64,000 bases of DNA from Burkholderia anthina (GTDB lineage Bacteria > Pseudomonadota > Gammaproteobacteria > Burkholderiales > Burkholderiaceae). The DNA lies in NCBI RefSeq assembly GCF_001547525.1, contig NZ_LNJP01000004.1, positions 576,658-640,657 of the forward strand, given 5' to 3'. How positions within the stretch are numbered: position 1 is the stretch's first letter; the number at the start of each line of letters is the position of its first letter. The notes below the pieces were generated by a model. It was given only the letters and a program-made list of their open reading frames with translations. It was not told the origin of the DNA and searched no databases. The position numbers and the translations under genes are program-made. Positions 8,743 through 16,552 of this stretch are shown one piece after another.

Positions 8743-9363
8743 TTACGACTGCGCGCCGTCGGACGCGGCCGGCGGCAGATTCAGCATGCGCCGCGTTTCG
8801 ATCATCGCCCTCTCGAGCGGTTTGCGGTTGCGGTGAATCTTTTCCAGCAGTGTCGCGCCCAGCCACAGCTCGTACAGGATCGCGGCCGCGTGCGACGGAT
8901 CGTCGACGCCGCTCAGCGAACCGTCGGCCAGCCCGGCCTCGATGCCGCCCGCGAGCCGCTCGATGATCTGACTGGTGCCGCGCCGCAGTACCGCGCGCAT
9001 CGCTTCCGACAGGTCCGACACTTCGGCGCCGAGCTTGACCGCGAGGCACTTGCCTTCCGGATCGTCCGCGCACTGCGTGTGCAGCCAGTTGCCCCAGTAC
9101 GTCATCAGGCGCTCGGCGCCCGTGCCGGCCTGCTGCTTGAACAGCTTGTCGAGATGCGCGAGATAGCCTTCGAAATACGATTCGAGCAACGCTTCGCCGA
9201 ATGCCTCTTTCGAGCCGAAGTAATGGTAGAACGAGCCCTTCGGGATGCCCGCCGCGGCGAGAATCTCGTTCAGACCGACCGCCGAAAAGCCCTTGTGGAG
9301 CATGATCGGCTTCGCGATGTTCAGGATGTGCTGGCGGACTTCGGCGCCTGAAGATGCATTCAT
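8743..9363 (-). CDS. TetR-family transcriptional repressor (NemR/AcrR-like)
   Basis: 206 residues. The N-terminal helix-turn-helix is clear (RQHILNIAKPIMLHKGFSAVGLNEILAAAGIPKGSFYHYFGSKEAFGEALL), followed by an all-helical ligand domain that contains a cysteine-bearing segment (HTQCADDPEGKCLAVKLGAE) like that of the YxaF/NemR group. Its start at 9363 leaves 22 bases to the palindrome TAGAC-N5-GTCTA, indicating autorepression. The downstream genes encode an enone reductase and an ABM protein, so an electrophile or quinone inducer is the best inference. Confidence 0.9.
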   Translation of the reverse strand: MNASSGAEVRQHILNIAKPIMLHKGFSAVGLNEILAAAGIPKGSFYHYFGSKEAFGEALLESYFEGYLAHLDKLFKQQAGTGAERLMTYWGNWLHTQCADDPEGKCLAVKLGAEVSDLSEAMRAVLRRGTSQIIERLAGGIEAGLADGSLSGVDDPSHAAAILYELWLGATLLEKIHRNRKPLERAMIETRRMLNLPPAASDGAQS

Positions 9364-9385
9364 GATGGCGTATGGTAGCAACGAT

Positions 9386-9400
9386 TAGACCGGTCGTCTA
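9386..9400. promoter_or_regulatory. TetR operator, autoregulatory site
   Basis: TAGACCGGTCGTCTA, the same arms and spacing as the site at 8689-8703, 23 bases upstream of the tetR start codon. Confidence 0.75.
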
Positions 9401-9533
9401 GTAACGTCGAGCCGGCATGTTGAGCGGCACTTTACCCGATCCCCGTCGGGCGCCCAATGCCCCGGCCGGCGTTCTCCTCGCTTGTCCGTGCCGTCTGCGT
9501 GCGGCGCGTCATATCGGCGACCCGGTTTCGATG

Positions 9534-10553
9534 TTAGCGCGGCGCTTCGTCGGCGCGCTTTCTGGTGCGCGCCCGCCGCTCGCTGCGCTCGGCGGCCGGG
9601 ACGGTCTTGACGCCGCGCAACGGCGGCCGGCGCACGAGCGCTGCCATCTCGCGCCTCAGCGCGTCGAGTTCGTGGCTGCGCGCCGCGCCGGTCGCCAGTG
9701 CGCCGTCGAGTTGCCCCTGAAGCACGCCGCAGCGATGCAGCGCATCGCCGAGTTGGGCCTGTAGCGCCGCCATTTCCTTTCGCTGCTGCGAGTCGCGTTG
9801 TTCCGCGCGCGATGTCGCTGCGTCGAGTTCCTTTTGCAATCGCGCGGCCGCGAGCCGCTCGCGATCGATTTCCTGAAGCGCCCGCTTCTCCGACGCGCGC
9901 AGCCGCTCTTCGGCGCGGCCGGCATCGTCGCGCAACCTGTCGAGCTGGGCGGTGAAATCCGCGCGGGCCTGCGCGAGCGCGCGGTCGCCCGCCGCGTTGT
10001 CGGCTTTCAGGCGCTCGATATCCGCTTGCAGCGCTTGCCGCGATGCATCGTCCGCCGCCCTCGCCTGCTCGAGCTCCTGAATGCGAACCTGCGCGGCCAG
10101 CAAGGCTGCCGTGCGTTGCTCCAGCGCGGTTTCGGTGCGGGCCAGGTCGGCCCGCACCGTCGCGACTTCCGTTTGCGCCGCGGCCCGCTGGGCTTCGACT
10201 TCCGCGCGCAGCGCATCGAGCGCGGCGGCCGCGTCGGTACTCGATCGATTCCACAACGCCGCGACGAGTTCGCCTGCCGCCGCCTGCAAGTCGGCCGGCA
10301 GGTCGGGATGCTCGATGCGCACGCGGCTCTTTTCCCGCAACTCGGCCCAGAACTCGCCGAGGACGGCCGTCGGCGTGCTCATGCTGCCCTTGCGAACGAG
10401 TTGATACAGGCGGTTCGCCGTCGGCGTGATACCGAAGCGAAAGAACAGCAGCGCACACACTTCGCGGTACAACTCGCGCGTTTTCGGGAAGGCGGCCTTG
10501 AGCCGCTCGATTTCGGCGGTCAGGCGGGGTTCGTCGGCAGCGAGATCGGACAT
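9534..10553 (-). CDS. KfrA-like DNA-binding coiled-coil protein
   Basis: 339 residues. The N-terminal 75 residues match the KfrA N-terminal DNA-binding domain (TREIERLKAAF-like helix, LYREVCALLFFRFGITPTANRLYQLVRKGSMSTPTAVLGEFWAEL). From about residue 110 to 300 the sequence is an almost uninterrupted Ala/Glu/Arg/Gln heptad coiled coil, ending in a basic tail (RTRKRADEAPR). KfrA on IncP and IncU plasmids is an autorepressor and nucleoid-like segregation factor. No replication or partition genes lie beside this copy, so it is an orphan chromosomal homologue. The ATG at 10553 was chosen because it begins the conserved domain; a TTG at 10580 would add nine residues. Confidence 0.85.
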   Translation of the reverse strand: MSDLAADEPRLTAEIERLKAAFPKTRELYREVCALLFFRFGITPTANRLYQLVRKGSMSTPTAVLGEFWAELREKSRVRIEHPDLPADLQAAAGELVAALWNRSSTDAAAALDALRAEVEAQRAAAQTEVATVRADLARTETALEQRTAALLAAQVRIQELEQARAADDASRQALQADIERLKADNAAGDRALAQARADFTAQLDRLRDDAGRAEERLRASEKRALQEIDRERLAAARLQKELDAATSRAEQRDSQQRKEMAALQAQLGDALHRCGVLQGQLDGALATGAARSHELDALRREMAALVRRPPLRGVKTVPAAERSERRARTRKRADEAPR

Positions 10554-10581
10554 GGCGGGTTTGGTCGAGAATTTCGTCAAT

Positions 10582-10609
10582 AATATAACGTAAACCGTTA
10601 AATATCCAA
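10582..10609 (-). promoter_or_regulatory. Probable kfrA promoter with internal palindrome
   Basis: On the minus strand TTGGAT and TATATT are separated by 16 bases. An AACG-TAAAC-CGTT dyad (10587-10599) lies between them. The region is markedly AT-rich against its surroundings, and KfrA proteins are known to repress their own promoters. Confidence 0.5.
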
Positions 10610-10629
10610 TTAATCAAACGATGTAATTT

Positions 10630-10649
10630 GACATTATTTCTATAATGTC
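10630..10649. promoter_or_regulatory. Perfect palindrome between kfrA and the cation transporter gene
   Basis: GACATTAT-TTCT-ATAATGTC, two perfect 8-base arms, lying about 77 bases upstream of kfrA and 145 bases upstream of the divergent transporter gene. A second KfrA site or an operator for the transporter are both possible. Confidence 0.5.
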
Positions 10650-10793
10650 GAGACCACATGAATCCAGGTGATTCATCTGGCGCGTCGGGAAGGCCGGATT
10701 CCTCTCGCGGCGCCTTCGTTCAGCGTGTCATCGGCGTGCCACCGCAGGCCGGTAACGTTCGAAGCCGTCCCCGATTCCGACAAGCGATCCGCC

Positions 10794-11459
10794 ATGCAGC
10801 GCCCGTCGCGCGCCACGCCCCACGTCTACGCGGCCACGTCCCGCGCCCTCGCCGTCAGCCTCGCGATCAACCTCCTGCTGCTCGCCGTCGAGACGGCGGC
10901 GGCATGGTCCGCGCATTCGTCGGGTTTGCTCGCGGACGTCGTGCATGCGGCGATCGATCTCGCGGCCGATGCGCTGATCCTCGTCGCCTGCCGGCTCGAC
11001 GCGCGCCTGCCGCCGGCGCGCCGCCCGACCTACGAGCCGCTCGCGCTCGCGGGCCTTGGCGCGTTGCTGGCCGCGACCGGCGGGCGGATGATCTGGCATG
11101 CACTGACCGGGTTCGATACGCCGCCCGTCGTGCAGCCGGGCGCGACCGCATTCGCGCTGGTTGTCGTCATGCTCGCCGGCAAGGCCGTGCTGTCGTACTG
11201 GATGCTGCGCAAGGCGCGCGAGACCGGCTCCGCGCTGCTCGAGGCGAGCGGCTGGCACGTGCGAACCGATGCGCTGTCGTCGTTGCTCGCGGCGCTCGCG
11301 ATGAGTGCGGCGCTGGTCGGCTTCGGCCGGCTCGACGATCTGGCCGCGCTCGCGATCGGCGCGCTCGTGATCCGCACGGGCGCCGGATTCATCCGGCGCG
11401 GCTGGACGCAGTGGCCGGCAGGGGCCGATTGGGCGAATCGCTCGACGCGCGGATCGTGA
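10794..11459 (+). CDS. Short cation diffusion facilitator (CDF)-family protein
   Basis: 222 residues with five to six membrane segments. Metal-site motifs of CDF transporters are present: D-x-x-H-x-x-x-D in the second helix (ADVVHAAIDLAAD) and H-x-x-x-D in the fifth (HVRTD). CDF proteins export Zn, Co, Fe or Mn by proton antiport. Typical members are near 300 residues with a C-terminal cytoplasmic dimerisation domain; this one stops right after the last helix, so that domain is absent. The ATG at 10794 (MQRPSRATPHVYAATSRALAVSLAIN) is chosen as the first methionine before helix 1; longer frames start in non-conserved sequence. Metal specificity unknown. Confidence 0.78.
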   Translation: MQRPSRATPHVYAATSRALAVSLAINLLLLAVETAAAWSAHSSGLLADVVHAAIDLAADALILVACRLDARLPPARRPTYEPLALAGLGALLAATGGRMIWHALTGFDTPPVVQPGATAFALVVVMLAGKAVLSYWMLRKARETGSALLEASGWHVRTDALSSLLAALAMSAALVGFGRLDDLAALAIGALVIRTGAGFIRRGWTQWPAGADWANRSTRGS

Positions 11460-11521
11460 ACGCCGCAGGTATCGCCTGACGGCCGATTCGTGCCGTTGCC
11501 TGCCCGATCGGGCTGCCTTTA

Positions 11522-11618
11522 ACAGGCTATCGTTTGTTTTTTGTCAATACAGGCTATCATTTGTATTTTTGCAATACATGCCATAGACTGTATTTTCCGA
11601 TTACAAACGATCGCCTGT
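11522..11618. promoter_or_regulatory. Four HipB-type operators on a 27-bp period, overlapping the hipBA promoter
   Basis: 16-base dyads of the form ACArrC-N4-GyyTGT start at 11522, 11549, 11576 and 11603, each exactly 27 bases apart (16-base site plus 11-base spacer). Sites 1 and 2 are ACAGGCTATCGTTTGT and ACAGGCTATCATTTGT; site 4 is their near reverse complement (ACAAACGATCGCCTGT); site 3 is degenerate (ACATGCCATAGACTGT). A TTGTCA-N17-TATTTT promoter (11541-11569) brackets site 2. E. coli hipBA also has four operators, so cooperative autorepression is expected. Confidence 0.8.
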
Positions 11619-11636
11619 CATCTCGCGGAGCGCCCG

Positions 11637-12044
11637 ATGGCCTTTCCTGTCCAGACCTTGACCCAGTTGCGTCCGATACTCGTCGGCTTCCGCAAATCCG
11701 CGGGGCTCACGCAGGCGCAACTGGCCGCGCGCCTCGGCATCACCCAGCAATCCTATGCGCACCTCGAAGCCAACCCGTCGGCGGCCAGTATCGAACGGCT
11801 TTTGAAGGTGTTGAACGCGCTCGGCGTTCGCATGATGCTCAGCCTGGACGAACGGAATGCGCGGGCGGAAGCGGCCGATCCGGCTTCCGATGCCGAGCCG
11901 CCGGCGCGCCGCAAGCCGGCCGCGAGCAAGCGCGGCACCACGGCCGCGCAATCCCCGGCCGGGGCCGCGGCCGACGCGGCGCGGAAGCGCCCGGCAGCGA
12001 CGACTCGGGCCAGGCCACGCGTGTCGAAGCGGGAGGACTGGTGA
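11637..12044 (+). CDS. hipB: HipB antitoxin, XRE-family DNA-binding protein
   Basis: 135 residues. Residues 1-70 form an XRE helix-turn-helix (LTQLRPILVGFRKSAGLTQAQLAARLGITQQSYAHLE, split here by eye into helices), and the C-terminal half is a disordered, Ala/Lys/Arg-rich tail. It is longer than E. coli HipB (88 residues). HipB neutralises HipA and represses the operon. The start at 11637 follows GCGGAG and begins MAFPVQTLTQLR. The stop overlaps the beginning of hipA. Four palindromic sites upstream are its presumed operators. Confidence 0.9.
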   Translation: MAFPVQTLTQLRPILVGFRKSAGLTQAQLAARLGITQQSYAHLEANPSAASIERLLKVLNALGVRMMLSLDERNARAEAADPASDAEPPARRKPAASKRGTTAAQSPAGAAADAARKRPAATTRARPRVSKREDW

Positions 12045-12046
12045 CG

Positions 12047-13387
12047 ATGGCCGCACGCGCCCGCCATGATCGGCTCGACCTGTGGATGAACGGCATTCCA
12101 GTCGGCTATTGGGAAATCCGGCGCGGGGTCGAGCGTCTCGTGTACCTGCCGGACTGGCTCGACGATCCCCAGGGCCGGCCACTGTCGCTGTCGCTGCCCT
12201 TTACGCCCGGCAACCAGCCGCACCAGGGCGCGATCGTGGCCGACTACTTCGACAACCTGCTGCCCGACAGCGAGCCGATCCGCCGCCGCATCGCGCAGCG
12301 TTATCGGCTCGGATCGACGGCGCCGTTCGAGTTGCTCGCATCGATCGGCCGCGATTGCGTCGGCGCGATCCAGATGCTGCCGCCCGGCGAGACGCCCGCC
12401 GATCTCGAGGCGATCGAAGGCGCGACGCTCGACGATGCAGCCGTTGCCGACGTGCTGCGCCACGCGACCGCCGCGCCGCTGCCCGGCCACGCGGAGCCGG
12501 AAAGCGACCTGCGCCTGTCGATTGCCGGCGCGCAGGAAAAAACCGCGCTGCTGCGTCAGGGAAACCGCTGGCTGCGTCCGTCGGGCAGCACGCCGACGAC
12601 CCATATCTTCAAGCTGCCGCTCGGGCGCGTCGGCAACATGCAGGCCGACATGCGCACCTCCGTCGAAAACGAATGGCTGTGTTCGAAGCTCGTCGCCGCG
12701 TACGGCCTGTCGGTCGCGCCGTGCGAGATCGGCCGGTTCGACGACCAGAAGGCGCTGATCGTCGAGCGCTTCGACCGGCGTCCGTCGCGCGACGGCTCGT
12801 GGATCCTGCGACTGCCGCAGGAGGACATGTGCCAGGCGACCGGCACGCCGTCGGGGGCGAAATACGAATCGGACGGCGGCCCCGGCATCGAGACGATCAT
12901 GGGCATCCTCGCGAATTCGGCCGATGCGGCCCGCGACCGGATGAATTTCTTCGTCGCCCAGCTCGTGTTCTGGGTGCTGGCCGCGATCGACGGCCACGCG
13001 AAGAACTTCAGCATCGCGCACCTGGCCGGCAATGCGTATCGCAGCACGCCGCTGTACGACGTGCTGTCCGCGCATCCGATCATCGGTACGCGCCGCAACC
13101 AGATTCCGCCGCGCCGCGCACGCCTCGCGATGGCCGTCTGCGGGAAGAACCGGCATTACGTGATCGGTGAAGTCCAGCCGCGCCACTGGATCGCGCAGGG
13201 CCGGCGCGTCGGCCTGACCGAAGACGACGTGCGCGCCGCGATGGCGGCCGTCGCCGCCCGCACGGAACCCGCGATTGCCGAAGCCGCCGCGCAGATCCCG
13301 GCGGATTTTCCGGCGGACGTCGCGGATGCGATTTTCGCCGGCATGCGTCGGCACAGCCGCAAGCTCGCAACGGCCGATTCTGCGTGA
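12047..13387 (+). CDS. hipA: HipA-type serine/threonine kinase toxin
   Basis: 446 residues, full length for HipA. Conserved features are the N-terminal couple_hipA domain (LDLWMNGIPVGYWE, LPLTPGNQ-like PFTPGNQPHQGAIVADYFDNLLPD), the SIAGAQEKTALL segment, LIVERFDR, the QEDMCQATG stretch, and the kinase catalytic and metal motifs IDGHAKNFSI and PLYDVLSA. HipA phosphorylates glutamyl-tRNA synthetase and drives dormancy; that target is inferred from family. ATG at 12047 lies 10 bases after GGAGG; a GTG at 12041 overlapping the hipB stop is the alternative. No truncation or missing active-site segment is apparent. Confidence 0.92.
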   Translation: MAARARHDRLDLWMNGIPVGYWEIRRGVERLVYLPDWLDDPQGRPLSLSLPFTPGNQPHQGAIVADYFDNLLPDSEPIRRRIAQRYRLGSTAPFELLASIGRDCVGAIQMLPPGETPADLEAIEGATLDDAAVADVLRHATAAPLPGHAEPESDLRLSIAGAQEKTALLRQGNRWLRPSGSTPTTHIFKLPLGRVGNMQADMRTSVENEWLCSKLVAAYGLSVAPCEIGRFDDQKALIVERFDRRPSRDGSWILRLPQEDMCQATGTPSGAKYESDGGPGIETIMGILANSADAARDRMNFFVAQLVFWVLAAIDGHAKNFSIAHLAGNAYRSTPLYDVLSAHPIIGTRRNQIPPRRARLAMAVCGKNRHYVIGEVQPRHWIAQGRRVGLTEDDVRAAMAAVAARTEPAIAEAAAQIPADFPADVADAIFAGMRRHSRKLATADSA

Positions 13388-13544
13388 CGAACCGACGGGC
13401 CGCGACGGGCTGTCGGCCTTCGCGTCAACACGTCAGCCCTGGATCGACGGGCAGCCCCGACGGAACCGAAGCCGTGACGCCGTCGGCGATACGGCATCGA
13501 GCGCCCCGCGCCGAACCGCGCGCCGGCCGCCGGCGCTTGATCGT

Positions 13545-14672
13545 TCAGCCCGCGTCGCGCGCGCGGGCGAGTGCCGCGAGGTTGCCCTCGCCGAACCCGT
13601 GATGCCCCTTGCGCTGCACGATCTCGAAGAAGATCTCGCCGGGCCGGCGCTTGACGAAGGTCTGGAAGAACAGCCTCGGCACGCCGTCGCGGCCGATCTC
13701 GCCGTCGACCAGCACCGCGCGGCGGCGCAGCGCATCGAGATCGACGCCGTGCCCGGGCAGCCGCGCATCGACGTCGTCGTAATAGCGTGCGGGCGGCTCG
13801 ATGAACTCGACGCCGTTCGCACGCAGCGCATCGACGCACGACAGGATGTCGTCGGTCGCCAGTGCGACGTGCTGGACGCCCTCGCCCGGATGGTCGGGCA
13901 GGTACGCATGCATCAGCTCGGTGCGCCGCGTGCCTTCCTCGTACACGGGAATCCGCACCGCGCCGCACGGCGACACCATCACGCGCGATTCCTCCGACAC
14001 ATGCCAATGCGCGTCGATCTGGTGGATCTCGCGAAAATGCAGCAGGTCGTGGTAGAAATCGAGCCACTCCTGCATGCGGCCCGCGCCGACGGTTTGCGTG
14101 AAGTGGTCGACCTGCTGCAGGCCGACGCCGGCGCAATCGAGGTCGGTATGGGCGGTCGCGATGTCGATCGGCCGGAAATCGATGTCGAAGATCGAGATGT
14201 CGCCGACGCCGCCGCGCTGGCCGTCCCGCCCGCGCCAGCGGTCGACGAAATACAGGTGCGAATCGCCGATGCCCTGGATCGCCGGAATCTTGAGTTCGCC
14301 GACGCCGACCTTTTCGCCCTCGAACGCCCAGGCACCGAGCTGGATCGCGCGCTCGAACGCGCGCCGGGCGTTCGCCACGCGCAACCCGATCGCGCAGACG
14401 CCCATCCCGTATTCCTCCGCATAGCGCGCGGCGAACGAATCGGGCTCGGCGTTGATGAGGAAATGCATCTGCCCCTGCCGATACAGCGTGACGTTCTTGC
14501 TGACGTGGCGCGCGATCGCCTTGAATCCGAGCTGCTCGAAGCGTTGCGCGAGTGCGTCTGGCACGGGCGCCGCGAATTCGACGAATTCGAGGCCGGCCAT
14601 CCCGAGCGGATTGGCGGCCGGATCGGCGACGGGCGGCGTATCGCTGGACAGGGGGTGGGAATTGCCGGGCAT
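13545..14672 (-). CDS. hppD: 4-hydroxyphenylpyruvate dioxygenase
   Basis: 375 residues. Converts 4-hydroxyphenylpyruvate to homogentisate in tyrosine catabolism (or, in some Burkholderia, related aryl-pyruvates). The three iron ligands of the 2-His-1-Glu triad are visible: H190 (QQVDHFTQ), H268 (GVQHVALAT) and E350 (GEIFFEIVQRKG). The two vicinal-oxygen-chelate halves are intact. The start at 14672 is supported by CCGGAGACTGGA; upstream in-frame starts lie in non-conserved sequence. It is divergent from an MHS-family transporter; no homogentisate dioxygenase is in the window, so the pathway continues elsewhere. Confidence 0.93.
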   Translation of the reverse strand: MPGNSHPLSSDTPPVADPAANPLGMAGLEFVEFAAPVPDALAQRFEQLGFKAIARHVSKNVTLYRQGQMHFLINAEPDSFAARYAEEYGMGVCAIGLRVANARRAFERAIQLGAWAFEGEKVGVGELKIPAIQGIGDSHLYFVDRWRGRDGQRGGVGDISIFDIDFRPIDIATAHTDLDCAGVGLQQVDHFTQTVGAGRMQEWLDFYHDLLHFREIHQIDAHWHVSEESRVMVSPCGAVRIPVYEEGTRRTELMHAYLPDHPGEGVQHVALATDDILSCVDALRANGVEFIEPPARYYDDVDARLPGHGVDLDALRRRAVLVDGEIGRDGVPRLFFQTFVKRRPGEIFFEIVQRKGHHGFGEGNLAALARARDAG

Positions 14673-15028
14673 TCCAGTCTCCGGGGACATGCGTCGATGG
14701 GGTAGCGTGCCTGTCGCGCGCGGCAGGCGCGGCCGAGGTGGCGGCCGCACGTGCGCCCGGACGGGCGAGTTGTCGATGCTGCAGATTTTAACCAGATCGT
14801 TCACGGCGGCACACCCCGGCCGAACGGGATATCGTCGCGCCGCCTAGTGCAAACCCGAAAATCGTTCGATAATCGCACGGACTTGAACGATAACCGCGCA
14901 ATTTATCCGATTGGCCGATTGCCGCCGTGCGGCGCGCGCCCTATTCTCCGTTCACTCATCGACTTCAATGCAGCATCGGACGCGGCGCCGCCACGATTCC
15001 ACGATGCGCCGTGCCAGGAGACATCGCC
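14673..15028. promoter_or_regulatory. Divergent intergenic region between hppD and the transporter
   Basis: A 356-base non-coding stretch. It holds an inverted repeat ATCGTTC (14861-14867) with GAACGAT (14885-14891), plus an embedded CGATAATCG, in the most AT-rich part. No credible gene is present. The dyad could be the operator of a regulator not encoded beside it. Confidence 0.35.
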
Positions 15029-16336
15029 ATGACCCCCACCTTCGACACGCTCGACGCCGCCGCCGGCGCCCGTGCGCGCAACCAGGCCCGCAAGGCCGCG
15101 ATCGGCAGCTTCGTCGGCGCCGTCGTCGACTGGTACGACTTCCTGCTGTACGGGATCGTCGCCGCGCTGGTGTTCAATTCGGAGTTCTTCCCGAAAGTCA
15201 GCCCGACGATGGGCACGCTCGCGGCGTTCGCCACCTTCGGCGTCGGCTTCCTGTTCCGGCCGCTCGGCGGCATCGTGTTCGGCCATTACGGCGACCGGCT
15301 CGGCCGCAAGCGGATGCTCGTGCTGACCGTGATGCTGATGGGGCTGTCGACCGTCGCGATCGGCCTGCTGCCGACGTTCTCGACGATCGGCTGGTGGGCG
15401 CCCGTGCTGCTGGTGCTGATGCGCGCGATCCAGGGTTTCGCGGTCGGCGGCGAATGGGGCGGCGCGGCGCTGATGGCCGTCGAGAGCGCGCCGAAGCAGA
15501 AGAAGGCGTTCTACAGCAGCGGCGTGCAGGTCGGCTACGGCGTCGGGCTCGTGCTGGCCACGGGCATCGTATCGATCCTGAGCCATACGCTAGGCGAGGC
15601 CGCGTTCAAGTCGTGGGGCTGGCGCCTGCCGTTCGTGTTCAGCATCGTGCTGGTGCTGATCGGGCTGTGGGTGCGCAAGAACATGGACGAATCGCAGGAA
15701 TTCGTCGAGAAGGTCGAGCACGGCAACCGCAAGCTGCGCCTGCCGGTGCTGGAAGCGCTGACGCGCCACCCGAAGGCGTTCCTGCTGATCGTCGCGCTGC
15801 GGCTCGCCGAACTGTTCACGATGTACATCGTCACCGCGTTCGCGCTCAGTTATTCGACGACGAACCTCGGCATGTCGCGCGACCTGTTCCTGAACATCGG
15901 CCTGCTGGTGGGCGCGGTGAGCTGCGTGACGATCCCCTGCTTCGCGTGGCTGGCCGATCGCTACGGCCTGCGCCGCATCTATCTGATCGGCGCGCTGATC
16001 GGCGTTGCGTCCGCGGTGCCGTTCTTCCTCGCACTGGAAGCGCGGTCGATCGCGTGGATCGTGATCTTCTCGATCCTGCTGGCGAACGCCGCGCACGACA
16101 TGGTCGTGAGCGTCCAGCAACCGCTGTTCACCGAGCTGTTCGGCGCCGAGTACCGCTACAGCGGCGCGGGCGTCGGCTACCAGTTCGCGAGCGTCGTCGG
16201 CGGCGGGTTCACGCCGTTCATCGCGGTCGGCCTCGTCAGCGTGGCCGGCGGTTCGTGGCACCTCGTCGCCGGCTATCTGGCGGCCGGCTGCCTGATCTCG
16301 CTGGTGGTCGCCGCGCGGATGCGGGCGGCGCAATGA
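15029..16336 (+). CDS. MFS transporter of the metabolite:H+ symporter (ShiA/ProP-like) family
   Basis: 435 residues, about 12 membrane segments. The MHS signature is visible: IGSFVGAVVDWYDFLLYG at the first helix, GHYGDRLGRKRML at the 2-3 loop and MRAIQGFAVGGEWGGAALMAVE in helix 4-5, with WLADRYGLRR in the second half. Members import organic acids, osmolytes or shikimate with protons. AGGAG lies eight bases before ATG 15029. Position opposite hppD suggests an aromatic or keto acid substrate, but that is inference. Confidence 0.9.
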   Translation: MTPTFDTLDAAAGARARNQARKAAIGSFVGAVVDWYDFLLYGIVAALVFNSEFFPKVSPTMGTLAAFATFGVGFLFRPLGGIVFGHYGDRLGRKRMLVLTVMLMGLSTVAIGLLPTFSTIGWWAPVLLVLMRAIQGFAVGGEWGGAALMAVESAPKQKKAFYSSGVQVGYGVGLVLATGIVSILSHTLGEAAFKSWGWRLPFVFSIVLVLIGLWVRKNMDESQEFVEKVEHGNRKLRLPVLEALTRHPKAFLLIVALRLAELFTMYIVTAFALSYSTTNLGMSRDLFLNIGLLVGAVSCVTIPCFAWLADRYGLRRIYLIGALIGVASAVPFFLALEARSIAWIVIFSILLANAAHDMVVSVQQPLFTELFGAEYRYSGAGVGYQFASVVGGGFTPFIAVGLVSVAGGSWHLVAGYLAAGCLISLVVAARMRAAQ

Positions 16337-16552
16337 CGCGATGAGCGCGTGGCCGGTCGCCCTCCGCGGTCGGCCACGCGGCTGGTCATTCGGCCATGCC
16401 GGCCGGCATTCGACCTGCTGCATCACGGGCGCGACGTCAAACACTGTCAGTTACGTGCGCCGATTCCCCTTTTCCCCTGCGAACATTCCACGCCGCGTGC
16501 CGACCAATGGCATCATATGGGCCTACGTCAGTCACCGATACGCCCCCATATC

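Noticed and set aside
10629..10646. TTGACA followed by TATAAT near 10640
   Set aside because: Only 7 bases separate the two hexamers, too short for a sigma-70 promoter. The sequence is better explained as the GACATTAT/ATAATGTC palindrome.
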